From Turneriella parva (GTDB lineage Bacteria; Spirochaetota; Leptospiria; Turneriellales; Turneriellaceae): a DNA stretch of 41,091 nt. Each line of letters opens with the position of its first letter. Within the stretch, counting starts at the first letter, position 1. The notes beneath the pieces were generated by a model. The model saw only the letters and a list, made by a program, of their open reading frames with translations, made no database searches and was not told where the DNA came from. A program made the translations under genes and the position numbers. Below are positions 7,009 through 15,717 of this stretch, piece by piece. The DNA lies in assembly GCA_020719945.1 (NCBI GenBank), contig DYPL01000012.1, forward strand, positions 1-41,091. Reading direction: 5' to 3'.

Positions 7009-7888
7009 AGTTTACTCCCGCTTCTATTGTTATGTCCTGAAAATGAATACTTTTTTGAAAAAGTATTTCATATTGAAATAAAGTTCTTATATTGAGATGT
7101 TCCGATACTCTGAAATCAGATCCACTGCCCATGGCATATGCAGGCAAAATTGTGTCGTCTGCGGCAACAATCGCATTTTCTCGGTTATCCTTCATCGACA
7201 CAGAAGCGATGCCACCCTGGAAAAAAACAAATGGTGAAACCCTGGAAAGAAAATAGGCGGTTTTTTTAAAGTCGAGAAACGAGTACAAGACATACGGTTT
7301 CAACGAAAGAATAGAATACTCAACGTTTTTTTCCAGAGAATAGTTTGTGTAAAGATACGCAAGGTTAAGCCCTGCAAACCATCCGCGATAAGGCGTTTTA
7401 AACTCCCCATATCCGCTGATTCTAAGCGAGGGCTCAAACGCTCCAGATAAATCACCTATAACGGAGTAGTATCCCAAATTTCCACCAAAGGTAAAATTGT
7501 ACCCATGGTACGCTGTCTTTTGTCGCGGAATATAAATTTCCTGAATGGAATTTGCGGGAATGGTAATTTGTCCAAAACCAGTATTCAGCAATAAGCCGAT
7601 ATCCTCGTCAAAATCATTTATTTTACCGGAAATAACAGAGTGATCCCCCAAAACAATATTGATAGAAATTTGTGCAATCTGGTCATGTGTGGGCAGGTTT
7701 TTTTCCAGACGACTGGTTGGAATCGTTGTTTCCTTGCCAAAACTTGCAATGACAGTCTTTTCCGCGTTGACGTCTTTTACCTGGCCTAAATAGATTGTTC
7801 CGTCATCGCGAATGATTGTATTCGCAAGCAAAATATGGTTGGTAAAGATAAGTAATAGTATACCCAAAATGCGCCAGGTTCTTTTCAT
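6998..7888 (-). CDS. Probable outer-membrane beta-barrel protein, first gene of the minus-strand cluster
   Basis: This is a 296-residue protein from ATG 7888, which has a GAGG ribosome-binding site nine bases upstream; an in-frame GTG at 7903 is less likely. A signal peptide (MKRTWRILGILLLIFTNHILLA) is followed by a region of about 100 residues with short beta segments (IYLGQVKDV, ISGKINDF, GQITIPANSIQEI) like small LSM/SH3-type folds. A C-terminal half of alternating aromatic strands (FTFGGNLGYYSV, GWFAGLNLAYLY, PFVFFQGGIASV) ends VNYGI, as expected of an eight-to-ten-strand outer-membrane barrel. I do not recognise a named family. A sigma-28-type promoter lies about 55 bases upstream, and the 3' end overlaps the kelch lipoprotein gene. 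Confidence 0.75.
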   Translation of the reverse strand: MKRTWRILGILLLIFTNHILLANTIIRDDGTIYLGQVKDVNAEKTVIASFGKETTIPTSRLEKNLPTHDQIAQISINIVLGDHSVISGKINDFDEDIGLLLNTGFGQITIPANSIQEIYIPRQKTAYHGYNFTFGGNLGYYSVIGDLSGAFEPSLRISGYGEFKTPYRGWFAGLNLAYLYTNYSLEKNVEYSILSLKPYVLYSFLDFKKTAYFLSRVSPFVFFQGGIASVSMKDNRENAIVAADDTILPAYAMGSGSDFRVSEHLNIRTLFQYEILFQKSIHFQDITIEAGVNYGI

Positions 7889-7942
7889 AATCAGTAGCCT
7901 CACTATAGATAAAACGAAAGTTAATCCAGTTTTATTACAACT

Positions 7943-7969
7943 TTATCGGCTCTACTTGCTTCCAACTTA
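7943..7969 (-). promoter_or_regulatory. Sigma-28 (FliA) type promoter for the four-gene minus-strand cluster
   Basis: Read on the minus strand the sequence is TAAG-N15-GCCGATAA. The -10 matches the FliA consensus GCCGATAA in all eight positions, the spacer is the exact 15 bases, and the -35 differs from TAAA by one base. Predicted transcription start is near 7936, giving a leader of roughly 48 bases before ATG 7888. Confidence 0.65.
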
Positions 7970-8111
7970 GACTAGGATAAAAAAAAATGGATTTTACAAA
8001 AATCTATCTAATTTCAGAGTGAAATTATCCATCATTAGAGTAAAAATACGGTAATACAATTTTATTTATTATTCAATTCACCCTAACCTATGGCCAGGGA
8101 CTGCACCCCCT

Positions 8112-8131
8112 GTCAGTCTCCGGGTTGCATA
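8112..8131. repeat. Shortened copy of the dispersed repeat
   Basis: These 20 bases match the 25-bp repeat at 866 and 1028 after loss of five bases (GATAT or equivalent) near one end. It lies just upstream of the clpC promoter, next to a partial hairpin CAGGG/CCCTG at 8096-8111. Confidence 0.55.
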
Positions 8132-8150
8132 GTAGAAGTAACATTTTTTC

Positions 8151-8180
8151 TTGACATTGTAAAAGGTACTGCTGTAAAGA
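8151..8180 (+). promoter_or_regulatory. Sigma-70 type promoter of clpC
   Basis: A perfect -35 TTGACA (8151-8156) is followed after 18 bases by TAAAGA (8175-8180). The expected transcription start is at about 8187, immediately before the clpC ATG at 8188, so the message would have essentially no leader. No Shine-Dalgarno sequence is present, which fits. Confidence 0.55.
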
Positions 8181-8187
8181 TGTACAG

Positions 8188-10764
8188 ATGCTGGACTATA
8201 CAAACCGAGTAAAAAAAATAATCAACGAATATGCACCGAACGAAGCCAAACGTCTGGGCCACGAATACATGGGGCCTGAGCATATCCTCATGGGTATCAG
8301 CCGGGCGACAGATTCAGTAGCCATGAAATTGCTGATGAGCCTTGGCATTGACCCGGTGGAGCTTAGAAACCAGATAGAGGCCCGCACGGCTCTCGATGGC
8401 AATACCATGCTGGTAGACCCCGCTGCCAGAGATAAAGTGCAGCGCATCCTGGAGTATTCCCGGGAAGAGGCCCAGCGTTTTCAGCACACGTATATTGGGT
8501 CGGAACATTTGCTGCTGGCCCTGATGCGCGAAACGCAGAGTCCTGCGGCTGCGGCTCTGGCCGATTTTAACGTAACCTACCAGATTGTGCGAAACGAGCT
8601 CAACGAAAAAACTCTTGGCATTCAGGGCTCTTCTGTTCCCTCGGGCAAACAGCCGCCTCCCAAAAAAGAGGCAAAAAATACTCCCATAATCAATGAATTC
8701 GGGCGCGATTTAACGCGCAGAGCCCAGGAAAAAAAGACAGATCCCGTTATTGGCAGGGACAAAGAGATTGAAAGGCTTACGCAGATTCTAACCCGTCGCA
8801 CTAAAAATAATCCCATTTTAATTGGAGAGGCCGGCGTGGGGAAAACTGCCGTGGTAGAAGGCCTTGCTGCTAAAATTGCGAATAAAATGGTTCCAGAAAT
8901 TCTGTTCAACAAGAGAATTGTCACTATTGATATGGCCGCTATGATTGCCGGAACAAAGTACCGGGGTGAGTTTGAAGACAGGATTAAAAAACTCATGAAA
9001 GAAGTGCGTTCTTCTCCGGACATTATTTTGTTTGTCGATGAGCTACATACCATCATCGGTGCTGGCGCAGCCGAAGGTGCCATGGATGCAGCCAATATGC
9101 TCAAACCGTCCCTGGCAAGGGGAGAGCTCCAGATGATCGGAGCTACTACACTGCGCGAATATAAAAAATACTTTGAAAAAGATTCTGCCTTGGAGCGCAG
9201 ATTCCAGACGGTTATGGTAGAGGAGCCTAACCTTGAAAATTCCATCCGCATTCTCGCTGGTTTGCGGCACGCTTACGAAAAGCACCATGGTGTGGCGTAT
9301 ACGCGCGAGGCCATTAAGTCTGCCGTGACCCTTTCGCGACGCTTTATTAACGATCGCCATTTGCCGGACAAGGCAATCGATATTATCGACGAAGCCGGTG
9401 CCCGGGCCCGCCTTTGCTCTTCTGTGCTTCCCGATGAAATCCGCGATCTGGAAAAAGAAGTCATAAAATTAACGCGTGAAAAAAATGAAATGGTTCGCGA
9501 ACAGTTGTACGAAAAGGCAGCTAAGCTTCGCGACAGAATTGTGTCAATAGAAAAAGATCTCGAAGAGCAGATGCAGAACTGGCGGAAAAAGCAGAAAGAA
9601 GATGTAATTCGCGTGGACGAAACCCAGATTGCCTCTGTCATCAGTTCGTGGACGGGAATTCCTCTGGAGCAGCTGAGCGATGCTGAAACGGCCAAACTGC
9701 TAACCATGCACGAAGAACTTACTTCGCGCGTGGTGGGACAGACCAAAGCAGTAGAAAAAATATCCAGAGCGATTCGCCGCGCCCGAACGGGTTTAAAATC
9801 TCCCAAACGGCCGGCGGGCACATTTATTTTTCTGGGTCCAACCGGAGTGGGAAAAACTCAATTGGCCAAGGAAATAGCAAACTTTCTGTTTGGTTCGTCC
9901 GACAGCCTGATTCGGTTTGACATGAGCGAATACATGGAGCCGCATTCGGTTTCCAAATTTATAGGTTCTCCTCCCGGCTATGTAGGCCACGATGAGGGAG
10001 GCCTGCTTACAGAAAAAGTGCGCCGCAAGCCGTACAGCGTGGTCCTCTTTGACGAAATTGAAAAATCACACCGCGATATTCAGAACATTCTGCTGCAGGT
10101 TCTCGACGAAGGGGAACTGTCAGATGGCGCTGGTCGAAAAATCAGCTTTCGCGAGACAATCATTATTATGACTTCCAATCTGGGTGCGGAGTACTTAATG
10201 AAGGGCGGACGACTCGGTTTTAATGACGATTCTGAAAAGGTTTCTTCGCGCTATGACCAGGTGCAGGATGAATTGCGAAAATATTTTTCTCCGGAATTTT
10301 TGAACCGCATTGACGAGGTTGTTTTGTTTGAATCTCTGCAGCGTTCCGATGTTGGAAAAATTGTAGAGATCATGATTCGAGAAATCAACCAGAACATACT
10401 CTCGCGCGATATATTCATTGAGCTTGAAGATTCTGCCTTAGCCTATTTTGCGGAAAAAGGCTACGACGAAAAAAATGGAGCGAGGCCTCTCGGAAGACTT
10501 CTCCAGAACGAACTCGAAGATGCCGTTGCCATGCTTTATCTGGAAAAGACGGTAAGCCCTGGATCCCGCGTGATCGTATCTGCGGATCAGAAGGTTTTAT
10601 CTTTTCGATCCGAAGAAATGCCGGGAGAGACGCTGCGCAACCTTAAAAAAGAATATTTAAGCCAAGAAGAACTGATTGATTCTTTCTGGGATGAAAGTTT
10701 TACGGCTGACGAAAATGTGAGTCCAGAGGGAAGTGCAGAAGCGAGGACGACAGCGATTGTCTGA
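8188..10764 (+). CDS. clpC: ATP-dependent Clp protease ATPase subunit ClpC
   Basis: This 858-residue Hsp100/AAA+ unfoldase feeds substrates to ClpP. In order: two Clp_N repeats (about 1-145; EHILMG and EHLLLA are the paired signature strands); AAA-1 with Walker A GEAGVGKT (213-220), Walker B ILFVDELH and TTLREYKKY; a short middle region with a UVR-like motif (about 434-451), diagnostic of ClpC rather than ClpA or ClpB; AAA-2 with GPTGVGKT (550-557) and FDEIEK; and the C-terminal D2 domain. No clpP is in the window. The last 32 bases overlap rsmH, starting a run of five overlapping genes. The start is supported by the normal distance to the first Clp_N motif and by the promoter position. Confidence 0.96.
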   Translation: MLDYTNRVKKIINEYAPNEAKRLGHEYMGPEHILMGISRATDSVAMKLLMSLGIDPVELRNQIEARTALDGNTMLVDPAARDKVQRILEYSREEAQRFQHTYIGSEHLLLALMRETQSPAAAALADFNVTYQIVRNELNEKTLGIQGSSVPSGKQPPPKKEAKNTPIINEFGRDLTRRAQEKKTDPVIGRDKEIERLTQILTRRTKNNPILIGEAGVGKTAVVEGLAAKIANKMVPEILFNKRIVTIDMAAMIAGTKYRGEFEDRIKKLMKEVRSSPDIILFVDELHTIIGAGAAEGAMDAANMLKPSLARGELQMIGATTLREYKKYFEKDSALERRFQTVMVEEPNLENSIRILAGLRHAYEKHHGVAYTREAIKSAVTLSRRFINDRHLPDKAIDIIDEAGARARLCSSVLPDEIRDLEKEVIKLTREKNEMVREQLYEKAAKLRDRIVSIEKDLEEQMQNWRKKQKEDVIRVDETQIASVISSWTGIPLEQLSDAETAKLLTMHEELTSRVVGQTKAVEKISRAIRRARTGLKSPKRPAGTFIFLGPTGVGKTQLAKEIANFLFGSSDSLIRFDMSEYMEPHSVSKFIGSPPGYVGHDEGGLLTEKVRRKPYSVVLFDEIEKSHRDIQNILLQVLDEGELSDGAGRKISFRETIIIMTSNLGAEYLMKGGRLGFNDDSEKVSSRYDQVQDELRKYFSPEFLNRIDEVVLFESLQRSDVGKIVEIMIREINQNILSRDIFIELEDSALAYFAEKGYDEKNGARPLGRLLQNELEDAVAMLYLEKTVSPGSRVIVSADQKVLSFRSEEMPGETLRNLKKEYLSQEELIDSFWDESFTADENVSPEGSAEARTTAIV

Positions 10765-11710
10765 TTCGTCTCTGAATTCCGCACTGCCGGGACATATTTC
10801 CGTTCTGTACAACGAGTTTCTGGCCAACAGCCAGTCGGGTGGTCGCCTTCTCGATGGCACCCTTGGGCTGGCTGGCCACACCATTGGCTGGCTGAAACAC
10901 AATCCCCAGGGGCGCGCGTGTGGAATAGACCAGGATGAGGCCATGCTTGCAAGGGCACGCAGTCGTCTGGAACAAGAAGGCTTAACGGCTCGCGTCGAGA
11001 CATGCCATGGCAGTTTTGAGGATCCCTGCTGTACGGGCAGCTTTGACACGATTCTTCTGGACCTTGGGATTTCTTCCCTGCACATAGACAGCTTGGAACG
11101 CGGTATAAGTTATCGCGAAGATTCTCTCCTCGATATGCGCATGGACACATCCAGTGGCGAACCGGCATGGGAGTGGCTCAAGAAAGCGACAGAAAAGAAA
11201 ATTCGGGAAATTCTCTGGAAATACGGAGAGGAAAAGTTTGCCCCTAGGATTGCTGCTGGAATAGTGCGCCGCGCAGCCGCTACGGAAAAACTTAGAACTA
11301 CCGATATTGTGGAGATTTGCGAACAGGCCGTTCCCGCCAAAATCCGTTACGAAGGCAAAACGCACAGTGCGCGCAATCCAGCCGTAAAAACATTTCAGGC
11401 TTTGAGAATTGTCACGAATCGTGAACTCGAAAAACTTGAAAAAGCCCTTTTCCACCTGCCACAAATTCTGACTACTGGCGGCAGCCTGATTATTATTTCT
11501 TTTCACTCGCTGGAGGATAGAATGGTAAAACAGAGTTTTTGGGAGCGTTCCCGCATCAAAGATGAAAGTCCTTTTGCCAGATCCAATTTTCTTCCCGGAG
11601 ATTACGAGCTGGTAACCCCAAAAGCAATTATGCCAACCGAAGACGAGATTGAACAAAATCCAAGATCGCGCAGCGCCCGCATGAGAATTTTAAGGAAGGT
11701 TCGTTCATGA
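10733..11710 (+). CDS. rsmH: 16S rRNA (cytosine-1402 N4) methyltransferase RsmH
   Basis: RsmH (formerly MraW) is the SAM-dependent methyltransferase of the ribosomal decoding centre. GHISVLYNEFL at the start, LLDGTLGLAGHT (SAM motif), GIDQDEAML, DTILLDLGISSLHID and the long C-terminal signature (AVKTFQALRIVTNRELEKLE, then IISFHSLEDRMVKQSF) are all present. Length is 325 residues. The start is GTG 10733 with AGAGGGA just upstream, inside the end of clpC. RsmH normally heads the division/cell-wall cluster and is followed by ftsL. Here a solute-binding-like gene follows instead, with an ATGA overlap. Confidence 0.96.
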   Translation: MQKRGRQRLSDSSLNSALPGHISVLYNEFLANSQSGGRLLDGTLGLAGHTIGWLKHNPQGRACGIDQDEAMLARARSRLEQEGLTARVETCHGSFEDPCCTGSFDTILLDLGISSLHIDSLERGISYREDSLLDMRMDTSSGEPAWEWLKKATEKKIREILWKYGEEKFAPRIAAGIVRRAAATEKLRTTDIVEICEQAVPAKIRYEGKTHSARNPAVKTFQALRIVTNRELEKLEKALFHLPQILTTGGSLIIISFHSLEDRMVKQSFWERSRIKDESPFARSNFLPGDYELVTPKAIMPTEDEIEQNPRSRSARMRILRKVRS

Positions 11711-12486
11711 AAAAAATAATGTATGCTCTACTGCTGGTTTTTCTTTTTCCGCTTTTAGCAGAGGACGATGACGATACTCTGCGCGTGGGCATTTCTCTGG
11801 GATACCCTGTTCTGCATTTTTCTGAAAATGGAGCAAGAGAAGGCCTGGAGATAGAACTCGCAAAAGGCTTTGCCGATTATATTGGAAAAAACATTGTTTT
11901 TGTTCCGATTTCTATCCAGGATATTCCCGAAGCCTTGGAAGATAAAAAAATTGATATTGCCTTTGCTGGTTATTCACGCTCCATCAAGCGCGGAAAAAAA
12001 GTCTGGTTTTCTGATCCTTATCTGGAGATTTCGTCTGCTGCTCTCGTTCATGAACGGGCCGTGCCGAAATCTTCGTACGGTTCAGAATTTGAAACAAAAA
12101 AATTCAAAACAGTATCGGATCTTGCCCAGCTGCCCCGGCTGCGCATACTGCTCAAAAAGGATTCTGTCTATGAATCATCTGCAGCCCTACAGTTTCCCAT
12201 GTTCGATATTTCTGCCGTAGCAAGCATAGAAGAGGGGCTCTCTGAACTGCTTTCCGGAAAAGGAGATGCCCTTCTGCACGATTCGCTGTATCTGGAATAT
12301 CTATACCAGCGCAGGGCAGAACTTCAGGGAAGATTTCTGCTGCTCAAAGAGAATTCCCGCGAGCATATTTCTGCAGTGTTGCCCAGAGAGGAAGAAGAAC
12401 TTTTGTACGAAGTCAATTTCTATCTGTCTGAATTAAAGCGAACCGGACAAATCCAGAAATGGCTGGAGGAGTATTCTAAAAAATGA
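11707..12486 (+). CDS. Periplasmic solute-binding protein, SBP_bac_3-like, without transporter partners
   Basis: This 259-residue secreted protein has a signal peptide (about 1-18). Its fold resembles the amino-acid-binding family: LRVGISLGYPVLHF, a GLEIELAKGFADYIGK segment, KKIDIAFAGYSRS and VWFSDPYLEISSA are the usual landmarks of lobe 1, followed by lobe 2 and a return. The ligand cannot be deduced. There is no permease or ATPase gene nearby. It starts inside the rsmH stop (ATGA) and its own stop overlaps the next gene the same way, so it is probably translated with both. It may serve as a stand-alone periplasmic sensor or as a partner of the following outer-membrane protein. Confidence 0.75.
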   Translation: MKKIMYALLLVFLFPLLAEDDDDTLRVGISLGYPVLHFSENGAREGLEIELAKGFADYIGKNIVFVPISIQDIPEALEDKKIDIAFAGYSRSIKRGKKVWFSDPYLEISSAALVHERAVPKSSYGSEFETKKFKTVSDLAQLPRLRILLKKDSVYESSAALQFPMFDISAVASIEEGLSELLSGKGDALLHDSLYLEYLYQRRAELQGRFLLLKENSREHISAVLPREEEELLYEVNFYLSELKRTGQIQKWLEEYSKK

Positions 12487-13775
12487 AATTTCTGAGAATT
12501 TCTCCCAAAACGTGGGGATTGATTTTCTTTCTGCCCGTTGCACTATTCGGGATTTCCGGGCTGACAGCTCTCGACATAGAGCAGGTTGAAATCGACGGAT
12601 ATTTTCGCGCGCGTGGATATTATCTTTCCGGCGAAAATCTTTTTCCCTATCCAGATAATGGCAAAGAACATGTAGCCTTCCAGGATTTATTTTTTCGCAA
12701 CCGCCTTACAATACCGGCGCAGCCATCGTTTCGCATTATTACTGTAATCGATATTGGCGAAAAATTTGGAGATAATGCCCTGCGACTCGGAGAGGCCTCT
12801 GCCAATATTATTGCCAGAAATGCCTACGCTGAGTATTCTGTTTCTGACAACACTGTTTTTACAATTGGCTTAATGCCCGTAAGTCTGGGAAAGGGGATCA
12901 TACTTGCCGCCGATGGAGCCGGAATCCAGGCTGTGCAGAAATTCTTTAGTGGCCGCTGGGTAAATACGTTTACGTGGGTGAATGCCTACGATGCTTCTCA
13001 CACCTTGGAGCTGGAGTCTGCCGCCGCTACAGATTATCGGGAAGATACAATTTACTGGTACCATACCGCAGTGTCCCCGCTGCGTAATCTTCTTTTCGAG
13101 TTTTTTGCGGGGGGAGAGCGTGACACCTATGTTACTGCTAACGACTATTCAAAAGATCCTAAAAAAAGCCTTTTGTTTTGGTCGGGAGTATCGCTGAAAT
13201 ATAGAAACGGTGTTTTTTTGTTTTCGGGCGATGCGTTCATAAATGCGGGTGAACTGAACTTATATAATACGGATGTATTCGCTTTCCAGAAAAGAACTGT
13301 TCTGGCAGAGTACTACTCTCTCGAATCCGGTTATGATTCTGCTGCGAGCGGTTTTGGAATTACCGCTGCCGGGGCCACGGGGAATCCTGCGGACGGTTCG
13401 GCTGGATCTTCTTTTCAGGATATTAAAGCATCGAGTGGATTTTCTCGAATCATGATAGACGACTCGGGTGGAATCGCTCTGCGGGGATACGGCGAATCGC
13501 CGTTTTACGGTCTTGCCGCTTTAGGCTTGTATTCCCGGTTTTTGTTGTTTCATAAGCTCAATGTCCAGGCCAAAGTTCTTCGCTTTTTTGTCGCAGAAGA
13601 AGGCGTTGCCGGAGATGAATTTTTTACGGAGGGCTTCATCGAACCTTCCCCCGGTTTGCAGGCGTTTGGCCAGTTTGCCGTTCTCTCTGTTGGCCGGGGA
13701 GCGGAAGCGTTGAGCGGGGCTCAGGGCGGAAATATTCTGTTTGATACCATGATGGGTGTTCGTTTCTATTACTAA
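12483..13775 (+). CDS. Outer-membrane beta-barrel protein, porin/Alg_export-like
   Basis: This 430-residue protein has a signal peptide (cleavage probably near residue 30, LTALD) followed by alternating polar/aromatic strands over its whole length. It starts QVEIDGYFRARGYYLSG, continues LFFRNRLTIPAQPSF and NAYAEYSV, and ends in a strand closing with Tyr-Tyr (GVRFYY), as outer-membrane barrels end in an aromatic residue. The early GYFRARGYY-x-x-RNRL pattern recalls alginate-export-type porins. The substrate is unknown. It overlaps the binding-protein gene by four bases and the next gene by one (TAATG). This implies one envelope unit made with ClpC and RsmH. Confidence 0.7.
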   Translation: MKFLRISPKTWGLIFFLPVALFGISGLTALDIEQVEIDGYFRARGYYLSGENLFPYPDNGKEHVAFQDLFFRNRLTIPAQPSFRIITVIDIGEKFGDNALRLGEASANIIARNAYAEYSVSDNTVFTIGLMPVSLGKGIILAADGAGIQAVQKFFSGRWVNTFTWVNAYDASHTLELESAAATDYREDTIYWYHTAVSPLRNLLFEFFAGGERDTYVTANDYSKDPKKSLLFWSGVSLKYRNGVFLFSGDAFINAGELNLYNTDVFAFQKRTVLAEYYSLESGYDSAASGFGITAAGATGNPADGSAGSSFQDIKASSGFSRIMIDDSGGIALRGYGESPFYGLAALGLYSRFLLFHKLNVQAKVLRFFVAEEGVAGDEFFTEGFIEPSPGLQAFGQFAVLSVGRGAEALSGAQGGNILFDTMMGVRFYY

Positions 13776-14500
13776 TGCGCAATTGGCTGATTATCGCAGC
13801 CCTGTTCTGGCCAGCGCTTTTGCAGGCTCAGGTATTTTATTCGCTTTCATTAGACGGGCGATCTTACCGGTTTACTCCAGAAGGCAGGATAGAGTTTTCT
13901 CCAGAGGCTGTTGCTCAAACCTGGTTTGTTCGTCCGGAGCAGTTTTACCTGTTGCCCCGGATAGTTGAAAAACAGCAGCGAGAAAACTGCGTCTGGATTA
14001 ATTCTGTTTCCTACTATCCATGCCATCTGCTAAATGGAGATACAAATAAGTATTATTGCGAAAAAGAAAAGTCTTTTGTGATGCGCAAGCGTTTGACGGA
14101 GTGCGGAGCAACGGAGCCTGCATACTATCTACTGAACGACCTCTTTGTAGCAGATGATATTTTTTTTCGCATTCGGTTTTATTTTGAGACCCCTCCCTCT
14201 GTAAGCGTGAAAAGGGGAGAAAGTTCTGTTCCTTCAAGAACCTGGAGTTTTGGAAGTTTTTTTGTTGTCGTGAGAGATTCTCTGCCGCTTGCAGAAGAAG
14301 CCGTGAGCGCAGCGTACTGGCGGCAGCGATTATACCCGACGAGAGATGCCACAGTAGAAAAGCTGGCAGTGATCAGCTGGCTGCCCGGGGCAGGCACGGG
14401 GATGCTTCGCATCGGAGACTGGACAGTATACCTGGCCAAAGACAAAAGCCTGTTTGCAAGGGGCCAACCGCCGGAAGGCTTTTTCGCTGAATTGTATTAA
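13775..14500 (+). CDS. Secreted protein of unknown function with four clustered cysteines
   Basis: This 241-residue protein has a signal peptide (MRNWLIIAALFWPALLQA). I recognise no family. Four cysteines lie within 39 residues (72, 83, 95, 110), suggesting two disulphides or a small metal site in the periplasm. The remainder is rich in aromatic beta segments. The start codon overlaps the stop of the porin-like gene (TAATG). The 3' end overlaps the convergent regulator gene by four bases, leaving no room for a terminator. It probably acts with the upstream binding protein and porin; the function is open. Confidence 0.65.
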   Translation: MRNWLIIAALFWPALLQAQVFYSLSLDGRSYRFTPEGRIEFSPEAVAQTWFVRPEQFYLLPRIVEKQQRENCVWINSVSYYPCHLLNGDTNKYYCEKEKSFVMRKRLTECGATEPAYYLLNDLFVADDIFFRIRFYFETPPSVSVKRGESSVPSRTWSFGSFFVVVRDSLPLAEEAVSAAYWRQRLYPTRDATVEKLAVISWLPGAGTGMLRIGDWTVYLAKDKSLFARGQPPEGFFAELY

Positions 14501-15390
14501 TTCAAGTATTTTACCAGCTCCACGCTGTTGCCTTTGTCGTTGTAACGAATTTCGTCCATATTGATTTTGGTAATAAAAATTCCGCGACCGTTAAGGTTTT
14601 CAAGATTTTGAGCGTCTTTGGGTGAAGGTATTTTAGACACATCAAAACCTTCCCCCTCGTCAGTAATTTTGAAAGAAAGCTTCTGGTCTATATAGTGATA
14701 GGAAACGGTAACTTTTCTGTTTCTGTATTTTTCTTCCTGCGCTCTTTGCTGCAAAAAGGAGTGGTAATCGACTACTCTTTCCAGAGTATCTTTTTTTTCG
14801 TCGTAAGTAATGCCCAAGTTTCCGTGTTCCATGGCGTTCACAATAATTTCGTAAACTGCCAAGCGAATGACGAGAATCTTTTTTTTGTCCATTCCATTAA
14901 ACGGACGAATCACTTTAATGAGCTCGTTAATGAAGGGATTGATCATCGCAAAATCTGTAGGCAGAATAAAGGTCCTTTTTTCTTCTGTAAGATTTCCTAA
15001 TAGATTAATCTCTTTGCGGAGGTTGCGTGAAATGGAAAAGAATTTTTCAATGACGAGAGCAAAATCCTCAATAGTGAACGGTTTTATGAGAAAGTCAAAG
15101 GCACCACTGCGCAGTGCCTGTATGGCATCCTGAAGAGTCGCGGATCCTGTGATCACGAAAATCTGCGTATCCTGAGAACGATGCTTTATTTTTTCGATAA
15201 ATTCCAGGGAGTTTTCGCTGGCCACTTTGATGTCGGTAATAATGAGATCAAAATCCTGTTCTTTTGTCTTTCGCAGTGCATCTTGGATGGAGTTACTCGC
15301 AACTGTTTCCATTCGCTGCGAAAGCAAATCCCTCATGAGTTCCTGAAAACTTTCATCCGGGTCAAGGATCAGGGCGAGAGGTTTGGTCAT
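14497..15390 (-). CDS. Response-regulator receiver fused to an RsbW-like HATPase domain
   Basis: This is a 297-residue cytoplasmic protein. Residues 1-120 form a receiver domain: acidic pocket D10/D12, phospho-acceptor D53 in IITDIKV, switch Thr/Ser in VITGSA, and Lys in LIKPF. Residues 150-297 form a GHKL ATPase like the anti-sigma kinases RsbW/SpoIIAB: N-box EIIVNAMEHGN, G1 box DEGEGFD and G2 box NGRGIFI. No dimerisation/phospho-histidine domain is present, so it is not a histidine kinase. Phosphorylation of the receiver probably controls binding or Ser-kinase action on an anti-sigma antagonist or sigma factor. Neither a cognate sensor kinase nor a STAS protein is in the window. Confidence 0.85.
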   Translation of the reverse strand: MTKPLALILDPDESFQELMRDLLSQRMETVASNSIQDALRKTKEQDFDLIITDIKVASENSLEFIEKIKHRSQDTQIFVITGSATLQDAIQALRSGAFDFLIKPFTIEDFALVIEKFFSISRNLRKEINLLGNLTEEKRTFILPTDFAMINPFINELIKVIRPFNGMDKKKILVIRLAVYEIIVNAMEHGNLGITYDEKKDTLERVVDYHSFLQQRAQEEKYRNRKVTVSYHYIDQKLSFKITDEGEGFDVSKIPSPKDAQNLENLNGRGIFITKINMDEIRYNDKGNSVELVKYLN

Positions 15391-15450
15391 AAAGGAAAAA
15401 AAAGATTTACCGGCATATTGTCAACAATAAAGTGAATTGAGCTAAAGTGA

Positions 15451-15717
15451 ATGGCGAAACCTATGACTACGGGCGAAGAAAAAAGGGAAAAATTTACGGA
15501 AATCCTGCACGATGCGCAGCAGGCGCTGTCTGTAACCGATAACCCGGTTGATCGTTTTTTGGACAAGCTGGAGCGCAGACAGGTTTTTGAACAAGGCGAG
15601 CCTGGGAAAATTGCCGTAGAAATTGCGAGGCTGCAGGAGCGAAACCAGGATCATTTGTCCCGGCTTTCTGAGCTTTTAGATGGCTTGACTCCTCCTAAAG
15701 ACAATGTATCCAGATAA
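15451..15717 (+). CDS. Small hypothetical protein
   Basis: This 88-residue, highly charged, mostly helical protein has no signal peptide or membrane segment; it begins MAKPMTTGEEKREKFTEI. I do not recognise a family. It is divergent from the receiver-HATPase gene (60 bases between starts), and its 3' end overlaps the convergent AsmA-like gene by 67 bases. Ribosome-binding sequence is poor (GCTAAAGTGA). Codon use looks like the neighbours, favouring a real gene. Confidence 0.5.
   Translation: MAKPMTTGEEKREKFTEILHDAQQALSVTDNPVDRFLDKLERRQVFEQGEPGKIAVEIARLQERNQDHLSRLSELLDGLTPPKDNVSR

Noticed and set aside
8622-9251. 209-residue minus-strand frame
   Set aside because: Antisense to the conserved ATPase domain of clpC, without domain similarity.
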